NCBI GenBank assembly: GCA_036265385.1
Contig: DATAPD010000025.1
Span: 239,540-303,539, forward strand
Direction of reading: 5' to 3'
DNA from: DATAPD01 sp036265385
Lineage (GTDB): Bacteria; Acidobacteriota; Terriglobia; Terriglobales; Acidobacteriaceae
DNA length: 64,000 nucleotides
Shown here: positions 43,860 through 52,752 of the stretch, piece by piece
Layout of the letters: the number at the start of each line of letters is the position of its first letter
Position numbering within the stretch: the stretch's first letter is position 1
Position numbers and translations under genes: made by a program
The notes under the pieces: generated by a model
Databases searched by the model: none
Told to the model about the DNA's origin: nothing
The model's input: the letters and a program-made list of their open reading frames with translations, nothing else

Positions 43860-46046
43860 GTGCTCCAGGCGGCTCCAGATCGAAGCGTTACCCTGCAAAG
43901 CGCGATTCAGCGCTATTTCGAAGTTTCCCTTTATCTGCTCGTACTGACCGGGTTCGGAACCTTGGCAAGCACGGGCACCCTGGATTTGCCAACAGTCGCC
44001 TTGGTCTCAATGGTGTTGTTCGTTCGTGGATTTCTGCTGGCAAAGCGTATCCCAGCGGTCATACCCGAACGATGGACGTCTTATCTGACGATTGTCTACG
44101 TTGCGTTTTACCTGTTTGACTACTTCTTTCTCTCCCGGAGTTTCGTCACTTCCACAGTGCATCTTGTGTTGTTCGGAATGCTCGTCCGACTCTACTCGTT
44201 ACAACGTGAACGCGATCACTACACGCTCGCCATTCTCGCGTTTCTAATGGTGTTGTCCGCAGCCGTACTCACAGTAGACAGCACCTTCCTACTGACGTTC
44301 GGTTGCTTTCTGCTACTTGCCATTGTGACTTTCATGTTGATGGAGATTCGGCACTCGATCTCATCACCAGTGGTGCAGTCGCCAACGCGCACGACCTGGG
44401 CTTCCTATCGTGAGATGGCGATGGCGTTGTCGGGAGTGGCACCCATCATTCTGACGATGGTCCTGCTTGGCGGTGTGGTCGTGTTCTTCGTTCTGCCAAG
44501 AGTCTCCTCGCGGTACTTGACCAGCTACGCCACTGGAAGCAGCCTACAGACCGGCTTCAGCGATAAAGTCCAACTCGGGAGTATTGGCCAGATCCAGCAG
44601 TCGAATGCGGTTGTGATGCGAGTACATATTGATGGTGATGATCGAGGTTCGCACGACTTGAGATGGCGCGGCATTGCGTTGAGCGTCTTTGACGGGCGGA
44701 TTTGGTCGAACCCGTTCGACCAGAGGGTTGCTGCCCGTAATTCCCAAGGTCAATTTGTCTTGAGTTTTCGCAAATCGGCGCCGGGCGATCAAAGCAAGCC
44801 AATCCATTACCGTGTGGTCATGGAACCGATCGCCAGCAACCTATTCTTTTTAGCTTCACACGCGTACTTGCTGGAGGGTCCTTATCGCGCAATCTCGTTG
44901 GATACGGGTGAAGCGGTCTTCAACCTGGACAACGAACATCCGATCACTGTCTATGAGGCTGATTCGGACGTAGCAATTCCCCCTTTAAACCTACTGAGGT
45001 CATTGCCTCCTTATGCAGTTTCAGCTTCGGCAATGCCTTACCTGCAGCTACCTCCGCTCGATATTCGTATCCCGAAACTGGCTGAAGAAGTGACGTCTGG
45101 TGGGTCGACACCATATGAAAAGGCAGCTGCACTGGAGCATTATTTACAAACGGCGTTTGGCTACACACTGCAACTGCCCCGCACTCCGACGCGAGATCCT
45201 CTAGCCAATTTCTTGTTTGAACGTAAGCAGGGGCACTGTGAATATTTCGCTTCATCGATGGCGGTGATGCTGCGTACCCTGAATATCCCCTCACGAGTTG
45301 TAAATGGATTTCGAACTAGTGAGTTCAACGACCTGACTGGTAACTACATCGTGCGGGCAAGTAGTGCACATTCCTGGGTTGAGGCGTATTTCTCTGGAGC
45401 GGGCTGGGTAACATTCGATCCGACACCCGCCGCGGCCGCGGCCGAACACACATCGTGGAACCGAATGATGCTGTACATGGACGCCGCCGGATCGTTCTGG
45501 CGGGAGTGGGTGGTGAACTATGACTCGACTCACCAGCGCACATTGGGCGACCGTACAGCTCAGAACGGTCGAGCCTTGTTCGACTCATCTCAACTCTGGC
45601 TCAAAGGCCGCTACGAGCGGCTTCTGGCCATAATACGGCGGACTCGGAATCACATCATGCAGGCGTCTCGAGTCTGGGTAGGAGCGGGTCTGCTAGTTAT
45701 TTTCACTTCCTTGCTTCTGCTGAAGGGACGGGCGGTTTGGAGGTTTGCCGTCGCTCAAAGGATGAGAAGAAAGCCAGAATCATCACCGCGGGAAGCGGCT
45801 GCGCTCTGGTATTACCACCTCACACGTCGTTTGGGAAAACGAGGTTGGAAAAAGCGTCCTTCCCAGACTGCGCGAGCATTCCTGATTGAGATCGATGACA
45901 AGGTATTGCGGGAGAAGGTAGAGCAATTCACGTCGGCGTACGAACGGGCACGGTTTGGAGAGTCGACGGAAGACGCAGGCCAGCTTCCATCGCTATATCA
46001 AGAAGTTGATCAGGTGTTGAAAGGTCAGCCCGGAACTGGCCATTAG
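43860..46046 (+). CDS. DUF3488 and transglutaminase-like membrane protein
   Basis: 728-residue membrane protein with six or so N-terminal helices, a large extracytoplasmic loop with a transglutaminase-like fold, one further helix near residue 615 and a C-terminal cytoplasmic domain. The catalytic triad is Cys at about 460 (GHCEYFASS), His at about 503 (SSAHSWVEAYF) and Asp at about 519 (VTFDPTP). Members of this family are usually next to MoxR ATPase and DUF58 genes, but neither is adjacent here. It may act on proteins or peptides in the periplasm. Start is GTG at 43860. The 3' end overlaps the convergent barrel-protein gene by four bases. Confidence 0.87.
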   Translation: MLQAAPDRSVTLQSAIQRYFEVSLYLLVLTGFGTLASTGTLDLPTVALVSMVLFVRGFLLAKRIPAVIPERWTSYLTIVYVAFYLFDYFFLSRSFVTSTVHLVLFGMLVRLYSLQRERDHYTLAILAFLMVLSAAVLTVDSTFLLTFGCFLLLAIVTFMLMEIRHSISSPVVQSPTRTTWASYREMAMALSGVAPIILTMVLLGGVVVFFVLPRVSSRYLTSYATGSSLQTGFSDKVQLGSIGQIQQSNAVVMRVHIDGDDRGSHDLRWRGIALSVFDGRIWSNPFDQRVAARNSQGQFVLSFRKSAPGDQSKPIHYRVVMEPIASNLFFLASHAYLLEGPYRAISLDTGEAVFNLDNEHPITVYEADSDVAIPPLNLLRSLPPYAVSASAMPYLQLPPLDIRIPKLAEEVTSGGSTPYEKAAALEHYLQTAFGYTLQLPRTPTRDPLANFLFERKQGHCEYFASSMAVMLRTLNIPSRVVNGFRTSEFNDLTGNYIVRASSAHSWVEAYFSGAGWVTFDPTPAAAAAEHTSWNRMMLYMDAAGSFWREWVVNYDSTHQRTLGDRTAQNGRALFDSSQLWLKGRYERLLAIIRRTRNHIMQASRVWVGAGLLVIFTSLLLLKGRAVWRFAVAQRMRRKPESSPREAAALWYYHLTRRLGKRGWKKRPSQTARAFLIEIDDKVLREKVEQFTSAYERARFGESTEDAGQLPSLYQEVDQVLKGQPGTGH

Positions 46047-46663
46047 AATTTGTAAGTGACGCCTCCGCCCACGAAAAAGTTATGCTGACGGTCCCGGCTA
46101 GTATCAACGTTGACGGGAGGCCTACCAGTCCAGAAGTCGCGGGCCGCCAAGCGGATGCCCCACGGACCACTAACTTTGACGTCTAAGCCGACTCCCAACT
46201 GCATGAGCCCTGTATTGCTAGAGTTCCCGGGATTCGTTCCTCCATAAAGAAGCTTGTCGCTTGCGAAGAAGCGGCCGTAACCTCCCCCGATGCTAGCCCA
46301 AGGGGACAAGATTGAATCGGCCATAACATTTACGCGTACCGATGGGGCGATAAATACCGACGAATAGCTCTCCGGAATTACATTGGCGCCGGTGTTCAGT
46401 TTTTCCTTGATGTTGTAAGCGAAGGGCACTTCGAAGCGCAGTTCAAGAAATCCCTCACCATGGAAACGGCGGGCGTAGTTACCCTCGAAAGTAAGCCCGT
46501 CACCGAAGTGCAAGTTTGGATTTGGCCAAGTAGCGCCATTGATGCTCTGGGTGGGAATAAAGGTCCGACCAATCAAACCAGACAGCTCGTTTTTCTGAGC
46601 GGAACCGATACCGACCAAACTGAAGGCCGCAATCAGAATGGCAATCCAACGATTGAGAGACAT
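46043..46663 (-). CDS. Outer-membrane beta-barrel protein (8-strand type)
   Basis: 206-residue exported protein. A signal peptide (MSLNRWIAILIAAFSLVGIGSA) is followed by amphipathic strands typical of a small porin-like or OmpA/OmpW-like barrel, with aromatic girdles (LHFGDGLTFEGNYARRFHG) and a terminal Phe in VGGGVTYKF, which matches the C-terminal beta-signal. No periplasmic domain is present. Function cannot be named. It overlaps convergently with the transglutaminase gene. Confidence 0.8.
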   Translation of the reverse strand: MSLNRWIAILIAAFSLVGIGSAQKNELSGLIGRTFIPTQSINGATWPNPNLHFGDGLTFEGNYARRFHGEGFLELRFEVPFAYNIKEKLNTGANVIPESYSSVFIAPSVRVNVMADSILSPWASIGGGYGRFFASDKLLYGGTNPGNSSNTGLMQLGVGLDVKVSGPWGIRLAARDFWTGRPPVNVDTSRDRQHNFFVGGGVTYKF

Positions 46664-46847
46664 CCACCCTCCCGAAGCTTGTGCCTGAATTCTAGCTTTT
46701 TGTGTAGGTTAGCACGCTAACGGCGAGTCAGCGCAGGGAGAGAGTGATTGCTTTGGTGCCGCACCTACGGTAACCGGTAAGGGTCTCAGTTTTCACTGAA
46801 ATTCGGTTTCATTGACTCGGTTCTGCCAACTACTCAATAATCGTCTT

Positions 46848-47711
46848 ATGGATGTGTATGAAGAGATTGTGCGTTTGCGGAATTCAGGGCGCCGTGGCGC
46901 TGTGGCGACCATCGTAAACGTGCGTGGGTCCATCCCTTCGTTCAAAACAGCAAAAATGCTGGTACGAGATGATGGCTCCATCGTTGGCACGATTGGAGGC
47001 GGGTGCGTCGAAGCAGAGGTGTGGCAAGCTGCACGCGAAGTGATGGAGACAGAAAAGCCACGTTCGATGACCTTTGATCTGAACCAAGACCCCAAGTTCG
47101 ATACTGGGCTGGTCTGTGGAGGAACGCTGGAGATCTTCGTAGAGCCGATACTTCCGCCTGCGGTGCTTTATCTATTTGGCGCGGGCCACGTTGCGGTAAA
47201 TGTGTCCAAAGTTGCAAGCCAGGCGGGATTCGAGGTCACGGTAGTTGACGACCGAGAAGCCTATGCGAACCGTGAGAGGTTTCCCGAAGCGAATGAGGTC
47301 ATCGCGGAAGATTTTGCCACGGTACTGCCCAGATTGCGGCCAAGTGAATCCTCGTTCATCGTGATCGTCACACGTGGGCACCACGACGACATGAGAATCC
47401 TGCGCTGGGCCGTTCAAACATCGGCACGCTATATCGGCATGATTGGATCGAAACGGAAGACCATCGCGATTTTTGATGAATTGCGCAAGGAAGGTCTTTC
47501 CGCCAGCCTTTTTCAACGAGTTCATGCTCCGATCGGGCTGGATATTGGGGCGGTCACCCCAGAAGAGATTGCAGTCTCCATTACCGCAGAGCTGATCGCG
47601 CGGCGCCGCGGTGTTGAGAGTGAATTGCCGCACATGAGCTGGTTTAAGAGTCGCAAGTTTGAAGAGACGATTGAAGGGGGTCGCGAAGCTGCCCCGCGCG
47701 ACAAAGTCTAA
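46848..47711 (+). CDS. XdhC/CoxI-family molybdenum-cofactor insertion protein
   Basis: 287-residue protein of the XdhC/CoxI family, which binds and sulfurates molybdenum cofactor for xanthine or aldehyde dehydrogenases. The N-terminal domain has GSIPSFKTAKMLVRDDGSIV with IGGGCVEAEV, and the C-terminal Rossmann domain has LFGAGHVAVNVSK and IGMIGSKRKT. The ATG at 46848 begins MDVYEEIVRLRN, a normal family start. It precedes a MocA-like gene by 53 bases, so the two are one Mo-cofactor maturation unit; the dehydrogenase subunits are not in the window. Confidence 0.88.
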   Translation: MDVYEEIVRLRNSGRRGAVATIVNVRGSIPSFKTAKMLVRDDGSIVGTIGGGCVEAEVWQAAREVMETEKPRSMTFDLNQDPKFDTGLVCGGTLEIFVEPILPPAVLYLFGAGHVAVNVSKVASQAGFEVTVVDDREAYANRERFPEANEVIAEDFATVLPRLRPSESSFIVIVTRGHHDDMRILRWAVQTSARYIGMIGSKRKTIAIFDELRKEGLSASLFQRVHAPIGLDIGAVTPEEIAVSITAELIARRRGVESELPHMSWFKSRKFEETIEGGREAAPRDKV

Positions 47712-47764
47712 CCTCGTGTGTCCTATCACATCGTCGGCTTAAGACATTCTGATATCTTCCAGGC

Positions 47765-48415
47765 ATGGATCGAATTCCGAGTTTGTGCGGTGTGATTCTG
47801 GCGGCTGGGGAATCCTCGCGCATGGGAACGGACAAGGCGCTTCTACCCTGGCCGCCACCGCTATCTGAGGGTTCGAATTCAGCCAGTACGTTCCTTTCGT
47901 CGGCGATCCGATTGTTATCGCCGTTCAACGACATGGTGTTCGTCGTTGCCGGCAAGAATGCGAGCACGATTGCTCCTATTGTGTATGCGAATGGCGCATT
48001 CCTCATCGAGAATCCGGACCCATCGCGCGGACAATTCAGTTCTCTTCGAATTGGATTACAGGAGGTCCTGACCCGTGGTCGAGATTCCGTCATGTTGACG
48101 CTCGTCGATCGGCCACCAGTCCGACCGGAGACAGTTGAAACCCTAGCAGCAGCATTTCAGAAGGCGTTGGCTGCAAACAAATGGGCCGTTGTTCCGCAAA
48201 ACAACGGAAAACATGGTCACCCAATCATTTTTGGTCGCGATATGGTTGAGGCGTTTCTAAAGGCCCCAGAAACCTCAACCGCGAGAGACATTGAACATCA
48301 GCACCGCGACAAAATTGACTACGTCTGTATCCCGGATAGCATGATTGCAGTGAACATCAACACTCCGGAAGATTATGCTGCGCTAAGGAGCACGCTCGCG
48401 GGAACCCGTCAGTAG
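47765..48415 (+). CDS. MocA/MobA-like molybdenum cofactor nucleotidyltransferase
   Basis: 216-residue nucleotidyltransferase of the MobA/MocA kind. The LAAGESSRMGTDKALLPW motif (about 12-29) gives the Gly-rich NTP loop, and TLVDRPPVRPETVETLA the Mg-binding Asp. MocA makes molybdopterin cytosine dinucleotide used by xanthine-dehydrogenase-family enzymes, which fits the XdhC gene upstream. MobA (GMP form) cannot be ruled out from sequence alone. Confidence 0.85.
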   Translation: MDRIPSLCGVILAAGESSRMGTDKALLPWPPPLSEGSNSASTFLSSAIRLLSPFNDMVFVVAGKNASTIAPIVYANGAFLIENPDPSRGQFSSLRIGLQEVLTRGRDSVMLTLVDRPPVRPETVETLAAAFQKALAANKWAVVPQNNGKHGHPIIFGRDMVEAFLKAPETSTARDIEHQHRDKIDYVCIPDSMIAVNINTPEDYAALRSTLAGTRQ

Positions 48416-48442
48416 AATTCACCGACAATTCAAAGGAAGAAA

Positions 48443-49171
48443 ATGGATCAACGTCTCTCTGCTTCTATGTCCACGTTCATCGAGAGTGTGCTGCGCTTGC
48501 AATTAAAACTGGCAGCGTTTGACTGTGATGGAACGCTCTGGTCCGGCGATGCCGGCGAGAGTTTCTTTTCATGGGAAATCAAAGAGGGGCTGATTCCGGA
48601 CGCCGTCGGACGTTGGGCTAGAGATCGTTACAGCGAGTACAAAGCGGGCCTGGTCTCCGAAGAAGTGATGTGTGGTGAGATGGTCACGATTCATCGGGGT
48701 TTATCGGAAGAATCTATTCAGAAGGCGACCGACAAGTTTTTTGACGATGTGTTAGCACAAGGCATTTTCGCCGACATGCAAGCACTTGCGCGAGAAATGC
48801 AAAAGAATGGATGTGAAGTCTGGGCAGTCTCGTCGAGCAATCAGTGGATCATTCGATCTGGAATGCGACATTTTGGAGTTCCGTCCAATCGTATCCTTGC
48901 CACTGAGGTTCGAGTCAATAAAGGTGTCGTTACAGATGAACTGATTCGAATTCCAAGCGGCCCAGGCAAGCCATCGGCAATTCGGGAAGTGATCGCGCGG
49001 CGACCAGACGCGACTTTCGGAAATTCAATCTGGGACAAGGAAATGCTCGAAATGGCTCCGCACCCGTTCGCTGTCAATCCGACTCCGGAACTTGAAGTCA
49101 TTGCTCGCGAAACAGGCTGGAACATCTACTTTCCCGAACAGGTAAACGCTCGGTCTTCAGGCGCGATTTGA
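48443..49171 (+). CDS. HAD-IB phosphatase (phosphoserine phosphatase-like)
   Basis: 242-residue HAD-superfamily phosphatase of subfamily IB. Motif I is AFDCDGTLWSGD with nucleophile Asp27 and Asp29, motif II the Ser in VSSSNQW, motif III Lys in GPGKPSAI, motif IV FGNSIWDKEM. It resembles phosphoserine phosphatase and phosphocholine- or phosphoethanolamine-type enzymes; serine is possible but not proved. AGGAAG lies six bases before the ATG. Its last 15 bases overlap the convergent scaffold gene. Confidence 0.83.
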   Translation: MDQRLSASMSTFIESVLRLQLKLAAFDCDGTLWSGDAGESFFSWEIKEGLIPDAVGRWARDRYSEYKAGLVSEEVMCGEMVTIHRGLSEESIQKATDKFFDDVLAQGIFADMQALAREMQKNGCEVWAVSSSNQWIIRSGMRHFGVPSNRILATEVRVNKGVVTDELIRIPSGPGKPSAIREVIARRPDATFGNSIWDKEMLEMAPHPFAVNPTPELEVIARETGWNIYFPEQVNARSSGAI

Positions 49172-49525
49172 AGAAATCTTCTCTAGTGCTTGATGTAAAG
49201 CATCGATCGCGAGTTGGGCAGCGTGGGAAGATGCGGCGGGCAAACCGCCCACGTACTCGATAAGATTCTCGCGAGTGAGATTTGTTATTTCCGCAAGCAT
49301 TTTGCCCTGCGCCAGTTCTGTGATCGCGGACCCACACGCTACGGCAGGAACGCAACCCTTAGCACGAAAGCGGATCTGCGCAATTTGATCGTGATCGCTA
49401 CGGACTGACAGTTCAAGAACATCTCCGCAAACAGGATTCTCCTGCGTGACGATCACATCGGGTTTTTCCATCTGCCCGGTATTCCTGGGATTCTGGAAAT
49501 GATCGAGGAGGCGTTCTGAGTACAT
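49157..49525 (-). CDS. NifU/IscU-like iron-sulfur scaffold, third cysteine absent
   Basis: 122-residue protein of the IscU/NifU-N fold, which assembles Fe-S clusters. Cys33 (NPVCGD) and Cys64 (VACGSAIT) match the first two cluster ligands of IscU, with an extra Cys58. The third ligand, in HCS of IscU, is replaced: here the segment reads ASSHAAQLAIDAL, so Cys becomes Ala after the conserved His101. A normal 2Fe-2S scaffold function is therefore uncertain. No cysteine desulfurase is nearby. The frame is open to 49747, but the ATG at 49525 (MYSERLLDHF) is the family start. Confidence 0.83.
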   Translation of the reverse strand: MYSERLLDHFQNPRNTGQMEKPDVIVTQENPVCGDVLELSVRSDHDQIAQIRFRAKGCVPAVACGSAITELAQGKMLAEITNLTRENLIEYVGGLPAASSHAAQLAIDALHQALEKISSNRA

Positions 49526-49595
49526 GTTTGCATTGTACGGCGAGCGTTGAGGCGCAACGCCTCTAGTTACAATGAAGCTTTTGTGAAAAGCCCCA

Positions 49596-50438
49596 GTGAA
49601 AGACGAATACATTCCGAAGCGGATCGTATGCCTGCAGCCGAGTGCCACGGTCATTCTCGCTTCCATTGGCGAACTCGCCCGAGTTGTGGCCTGTACAAAA
49701 TATTGCCATGATCTCGTACCGGAAATTCGGTCTGCTTTGACAGTCATAGTTTCGGATTCGTGGACGGCGCAGGAACACGAGATTCTGGCTGTAAAGCCGG
49801 ACCTGGTGATTGCTTCTGTACCGTATCAGGAGAATGCCGTTTCGCAGATTCTGCGCGCTGGAATCCGTTTTCTGGGACTTGCGCCTCGGACTCTGAACGA
49901 CATCTATAAAGATATCTTCGCGATTGCAGGAACGGTGCATGCGTACGAACGAGGTAATGCCGTTATCGAGCACATGCAAATTGAGATCGGCAACCTTCAA
50001 GTAGCCACACGAAATCTTCCACTCAAAAATGTATTTTGCGAAGAATGGGGCAAGCCACTGATTGCATCTCAACCATGGGTGGAAGAGTTGGTTTCGGCGG
50101 CGGGCGGCAGATTTGTTGGCCAAGCGGGAAAGCAACTCTCCCCAGAGGAGGTTCTTGCACGGGATCCGGACGTTTTAGTGGCTGCTTGGTGTGGTGCTGG
50201 TAATAGGGTTCCGCTCGAAAAAATCGTGAGGGACCGCGGCTGGCAAAAAATGAAAGCCGTAACTGATGGAAATGTATTTTGCATACCTGACGAATACCTG
50301 AACACACCAGCTCCATCTCTGATGAAGGGGCTGAGAGCACTTGCACATGCGATTCGCCCGGAACTCTTCCCTGTTCTCACTGGCGTCCGCAGAATTACTG
50401 ATGTGAGTCACAACGATTCAAGAAGCGGGCAAGGCTGA
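49596..50438 (+). CDS. Cobalamin-binding-like (BtuF) protein without signal peptide
   Basis: 280-residue protein of the BtuF/FhuD/TroA helical-backbone substrate-binding fold. Features are RIVCLQPSATVILASIGELARVV near the start, KPDLVIASVPYQENAV, and the Gly-rich AAWCGAGNRVPLEKI in the second lobe. It starts at a GTG directly with MKDEYIPKR and no signal peptide, unlike periplasmic BtuF. It may be cytosolic, perhaps cobalamin storage or sensing. No ABC permease or ATPase genes are adjacent. It precedes the MsrC-like gene by 14 bases. Confidence 0.78.
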   Translation: MKDEYIPKRIVCLQPSATVILASIGELARVVACTKYCHDLVPEIRSALTVIVSDSWTAQEHEILAVKPDLVIASVPYQENAVSQILRAGIRFLGLAPRTLNDIYKDIFAIAGTVHAYERGNAVIEHMQIEIGNLQVATRNLPLKNVFCEEWGKPLIASQPWVEELVSAAGGRFVGQAGKQLSPEEVLARDPDVLVAAWCGAGNRVPLEKIVRDRGWQKMKAVTDGNVFCIPDEYLNTPAPSLMKGLRALAHAIRPELFPVLTGVRRITDVSHNDSRSGQG

Positions 50439-50452
50439 GTTAGGATAGGCCC

Positions 50453-50932
50453 ATGCCAGCAACCATGAAGACAAGTGATGTGCGCCGGGAAGCCGATCGC
50501 CTCTCGGCGAGTTCCGCATCGGCTCAGCAATTGATGGAGAGCATTTGCACTCTCCTGCACGAGCAGATGCTCAAGTACAACTGGGTAGGGTTTTATATGC
50601 TGGAGGCGAATACTGACATCCTAGTCTTAGGACCTTTCCAAGGCGCAATGACTCCGCATACGCGTATTCCGCTGCACCAGGGAATCTGCGGGGCTGCTGC
50701 ATCATCGGGCAAAACGGTTGTTGTGGACGACGTAAGCAAAGATCCGCGATATCTCGCGTGTTCGCTGGAGACAAAGTCTGAAATTGTCGTTCCCATTTTT
50801 GTGCGCGGAAAAGTGGTAGGGGAATTAGATATCGACAGTCACTTTCCATCTGCATTCACGAAAGAAGACCGGGAACTTGTAGAGTACTGCGCCCAACTCG
50901 TTGGCACCCGCATAGAACGCTCCAAAAGCTAA
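50453..50932 (+). CDS. Free methionine-R-sulfoxide reductase-like GAF protein
   Basis: 159-residue single GAF-domain protein of the fRMsr (MsrC) family, which reduces free methionine-R-sulfoxide. Cys79 (GICG) and Cys103 (LACS) stand 24 residues apart, as C94 and C118 of E. coli fRMsr; the third Cys (C84) is absent, the position being His or Thr. The KSEIVVPIFVRGKVVGELDIDS region is the conserved family segment. Activity with two cysteines is plausible. The adjacent MutT gene also clears oxidation products. Confidence 0.85.
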   Translation: MPATMKTSDVRREADRLSASSASAQQLMESICTLLHEQMLKYNWVGFYMLEANTDILVLGPFQGAMTPHTRIPLHQGICGAAASSGKTVVVDDVSKDPRYLACSLETKSEIVVPIFVRGKVVGELDIDSHFPSAFTKEDRELVEYCAQLVGTRIERSKS

Positions 50933-50994
50933 GCGTACAAAATGCGGGCCGGATTCGACCGAGCTTTGGCGTACATCTCTGAAGAGTCTGCATC

Positions 50995-51387
50995 ATGAAA
51001 CAAGTGGTAGCGGCACTCATTTTGCGAAACGACAAATTCCTCATCGGGCAACGCACGAAACATCAGCCGATGCCGCTGAAATGGGAATTCCCGGGGGGCA
51101 AGATCGAAGAAGGGGAACAGCCACGAGACGCTTTAAAACGTGAATTGGAAGAGGAGCTTGGGATCGTAGCAACCATAGGCGACGAAGTGGCGCGATTCCG
51201 CCATGAGTACAAGAGCGGAAACGCCGTCGAACTCAGGTTTTATGCGGTCCTGGAGTACGCTGGTGAAATCGAAAACCGCATCTTCCGAGAAGTGAAATGG
51301 GTTCAGAGGCAGCAGCTTCCGTCATTCGACTTCCTGGAAGCAGACCTTCCGCTCGTTCGTGAACTGGCATCAGGAAAAATAATCTGA
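50995..51387 (+). CDS. MutT-like Nudix hydrolase (8-oxo-dGTP diphosphatase type)
   Basis: 130-residue Nudix enzyme. The box reads GGKIEEGEQPRDALKREL then EEELGI, meeting the GX5EX7REUXEEXGU pattern. Sequences around it (RNDKFLIGQRTKHQPMPLKWEFPGG) match MutT, which removes 8-oxo-dGTP from the nucleotide pool. It lies 62 bases after the methionine-sulfoxide reductase gene and convergent with the NRAMP-related gene. Confidence 0.88.
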   Translation: MKQVVAALILRNDKFLIGQRTKHQPMPLKWEFPGGKIEEGEQPRDALKRELEEELGIVATIGDEVARFRHEYKSGNAVELRFYAVLEYAGEIENRIFREVKWVQRQQLPSFDFLEADLPLVRELASGKII

Positions 51388-51413
51388 AAGCGGGTTGGAA
51401 CTCGCTTTGGATG

Positions 51414-52667
51414 CTACGAGCCGGCTCGCAAAGACCAGAACCATGCGATTGTGAGGCCAATCATCGCAATGGTGGTCGCCCACGCGATGACGTTGAATAC
51501 GCGGGAATTGACGAACTCTCCCATGAGATCCCGCTTATTAGCTAGTAAAAGCATGAAGATCAATACAAACGGCAAAACGACGCCGTTGATGACTTGGGAA
51601 AGTATCGTGATCTTTACGAGCGGTAATCCCGGCGTGAGAATGACTCCTGCGCCAGCAACGATCAAGATGGTGTAGAGCCAGTAGAAGACGGGGGCTTCGC
51701 TGAATTTTTTCCCGATGCCGGATTCAAACCCCAAACCTTCGCAAACCGTGTATGCAGTGGAAAGCGGCAAGATGGATGCGGCAAATAGTGAGGCATTGAA
51801 AAGACCGAGGGCAAACAGAATGTAAGCGTATTGCCCTGCCAGTGGTCGAAGCGCCTGGGCGGCATCTTTCGCGTCTGCCACGTTGTGATAACCGTGCGCG
51901 TACAGTGTGGCCGCGCAAGCGACGATGATGAACCACGCAACCAGGTCGGTAAAGAAGCATCCCGCAATGACGTCAATCCGCGAGGCTCTGAGCTGTCTTT
52001 TTGAAACACCTTTTTCCACGATAGAAGCCTGCAAGTAAAACTGCATCCATGGGGCGATGGTTGTTCCGACAACTCCGATCACCATGTAGACGTAACCGTT
52101 CTCCACCCAAGTGGATTTAGGCGGGAGAGTGACGGTGGCGGTGAGAGCTTCAATCCAAGCCGGCTTTGCAAGCACTCCTGCGACGATGTAAGTGATGTAG
52201 AAAAACGAAGCTGCGAGAAAGACCTTCTCGACGCTTTTGTATTGTCCTTTGACGATAATGAGCCAAACGATCAACGCACATATCGGGACAGAGTAGTAGC
52301 GCCTAACTCCGAACAGCTCGAGACTGCCCGCGATGCCCGCGAACTCAGCCACTACGTTGCCGAAATTCGTGATCAAAATGCCGATCATCATGAAGAACGT
52401 GACGCGGAGGCCGAATTCTTCGCGAATGAGGTCACTGAGGCCTTTCCCTGTGACAGCTCCCATGCGAGCGGTCATTTCCTGAACAACAACGAGCGCCACC
52501 GTGATCGGAATCATCGTCCACAGAAGCATGTGGCCGAATTGGGCGCCCGCTGAGGAGTACGTCCAAATTCCGCCGGCATCGTTGTCGACGTTCGCTGTGA
52601 TGAAACCCGGTCCCACGACCGCAAGGAACACCAGGAGCCGAGTTTTCCAGCGTTTTAAGAATTTCAT
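51414..52667 (-). CDS. NRAMP-related divalent-metal transporter with altered metal-site motifs
   Basis: 417-residue transporter with eleven predicted helices and NRAMP overall pattern. The metal-site motifs differ from Mn/Fe transporters: helix 1 has NVDNDAGG where NRAMP has DPGN, and helix 6 has GTTIAPWMQFYLQ where NRAMP has MPHN, so the metal-binding Met is Ala and the His is Trp. Loss of this Met is a known feature of NRAMP-related Mg transporters, but assignment to Mg here is inference. The gene downstream of an MgtE-type regulator protein on the same strand (86 bases apart) supports Mg. Start at ATG 52667 (MKFLKRWKTRLL). Confidence 0.85.
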   Translation of the reverse strand: MKFLKRWKTRLLVFLAVVGPGFITANVDNDAGGIWTYSSAGAQFGHMLLWTMIPITVALVVVQEMTARMGAVTGKGLSDLIREEFGLRVTFFMMIGILITNFGNVVAEFAGIAGSLELFGVRRYYSVPICALIVWLIIVKGQYKSVEKVFLAASFFYITYIVAGVLAKPAWIEALTATVTLPPKSTWVENGYVYMVIGVVGTTIAPWMQFYLQASIVEKGVSKRQLRASRIDVIAGCFFTDLVAWFIIVACAATLYAHGYHNVADAKDAAQALRPLAGQYAYILFALGLFNASLFAASILPLSTAYTVCEGLGFESGIGKKFSEAPVFYWLYTILIVAGAGVILTPGLPLVKITILSQVINGVVLPFVLIFMLLLANKRDLMGEFVNSRVFNVIAWATTIAMIGLTIAWFWSLRAGS

Positions 52668-52752
52668 GGATACACTTCGGAGCGCACACACCGCACATTA
52701 GCAAACGCTTCAGAATAAATGGAGTTGCTTGTTCTGTGTAGGTGGAACTCGA

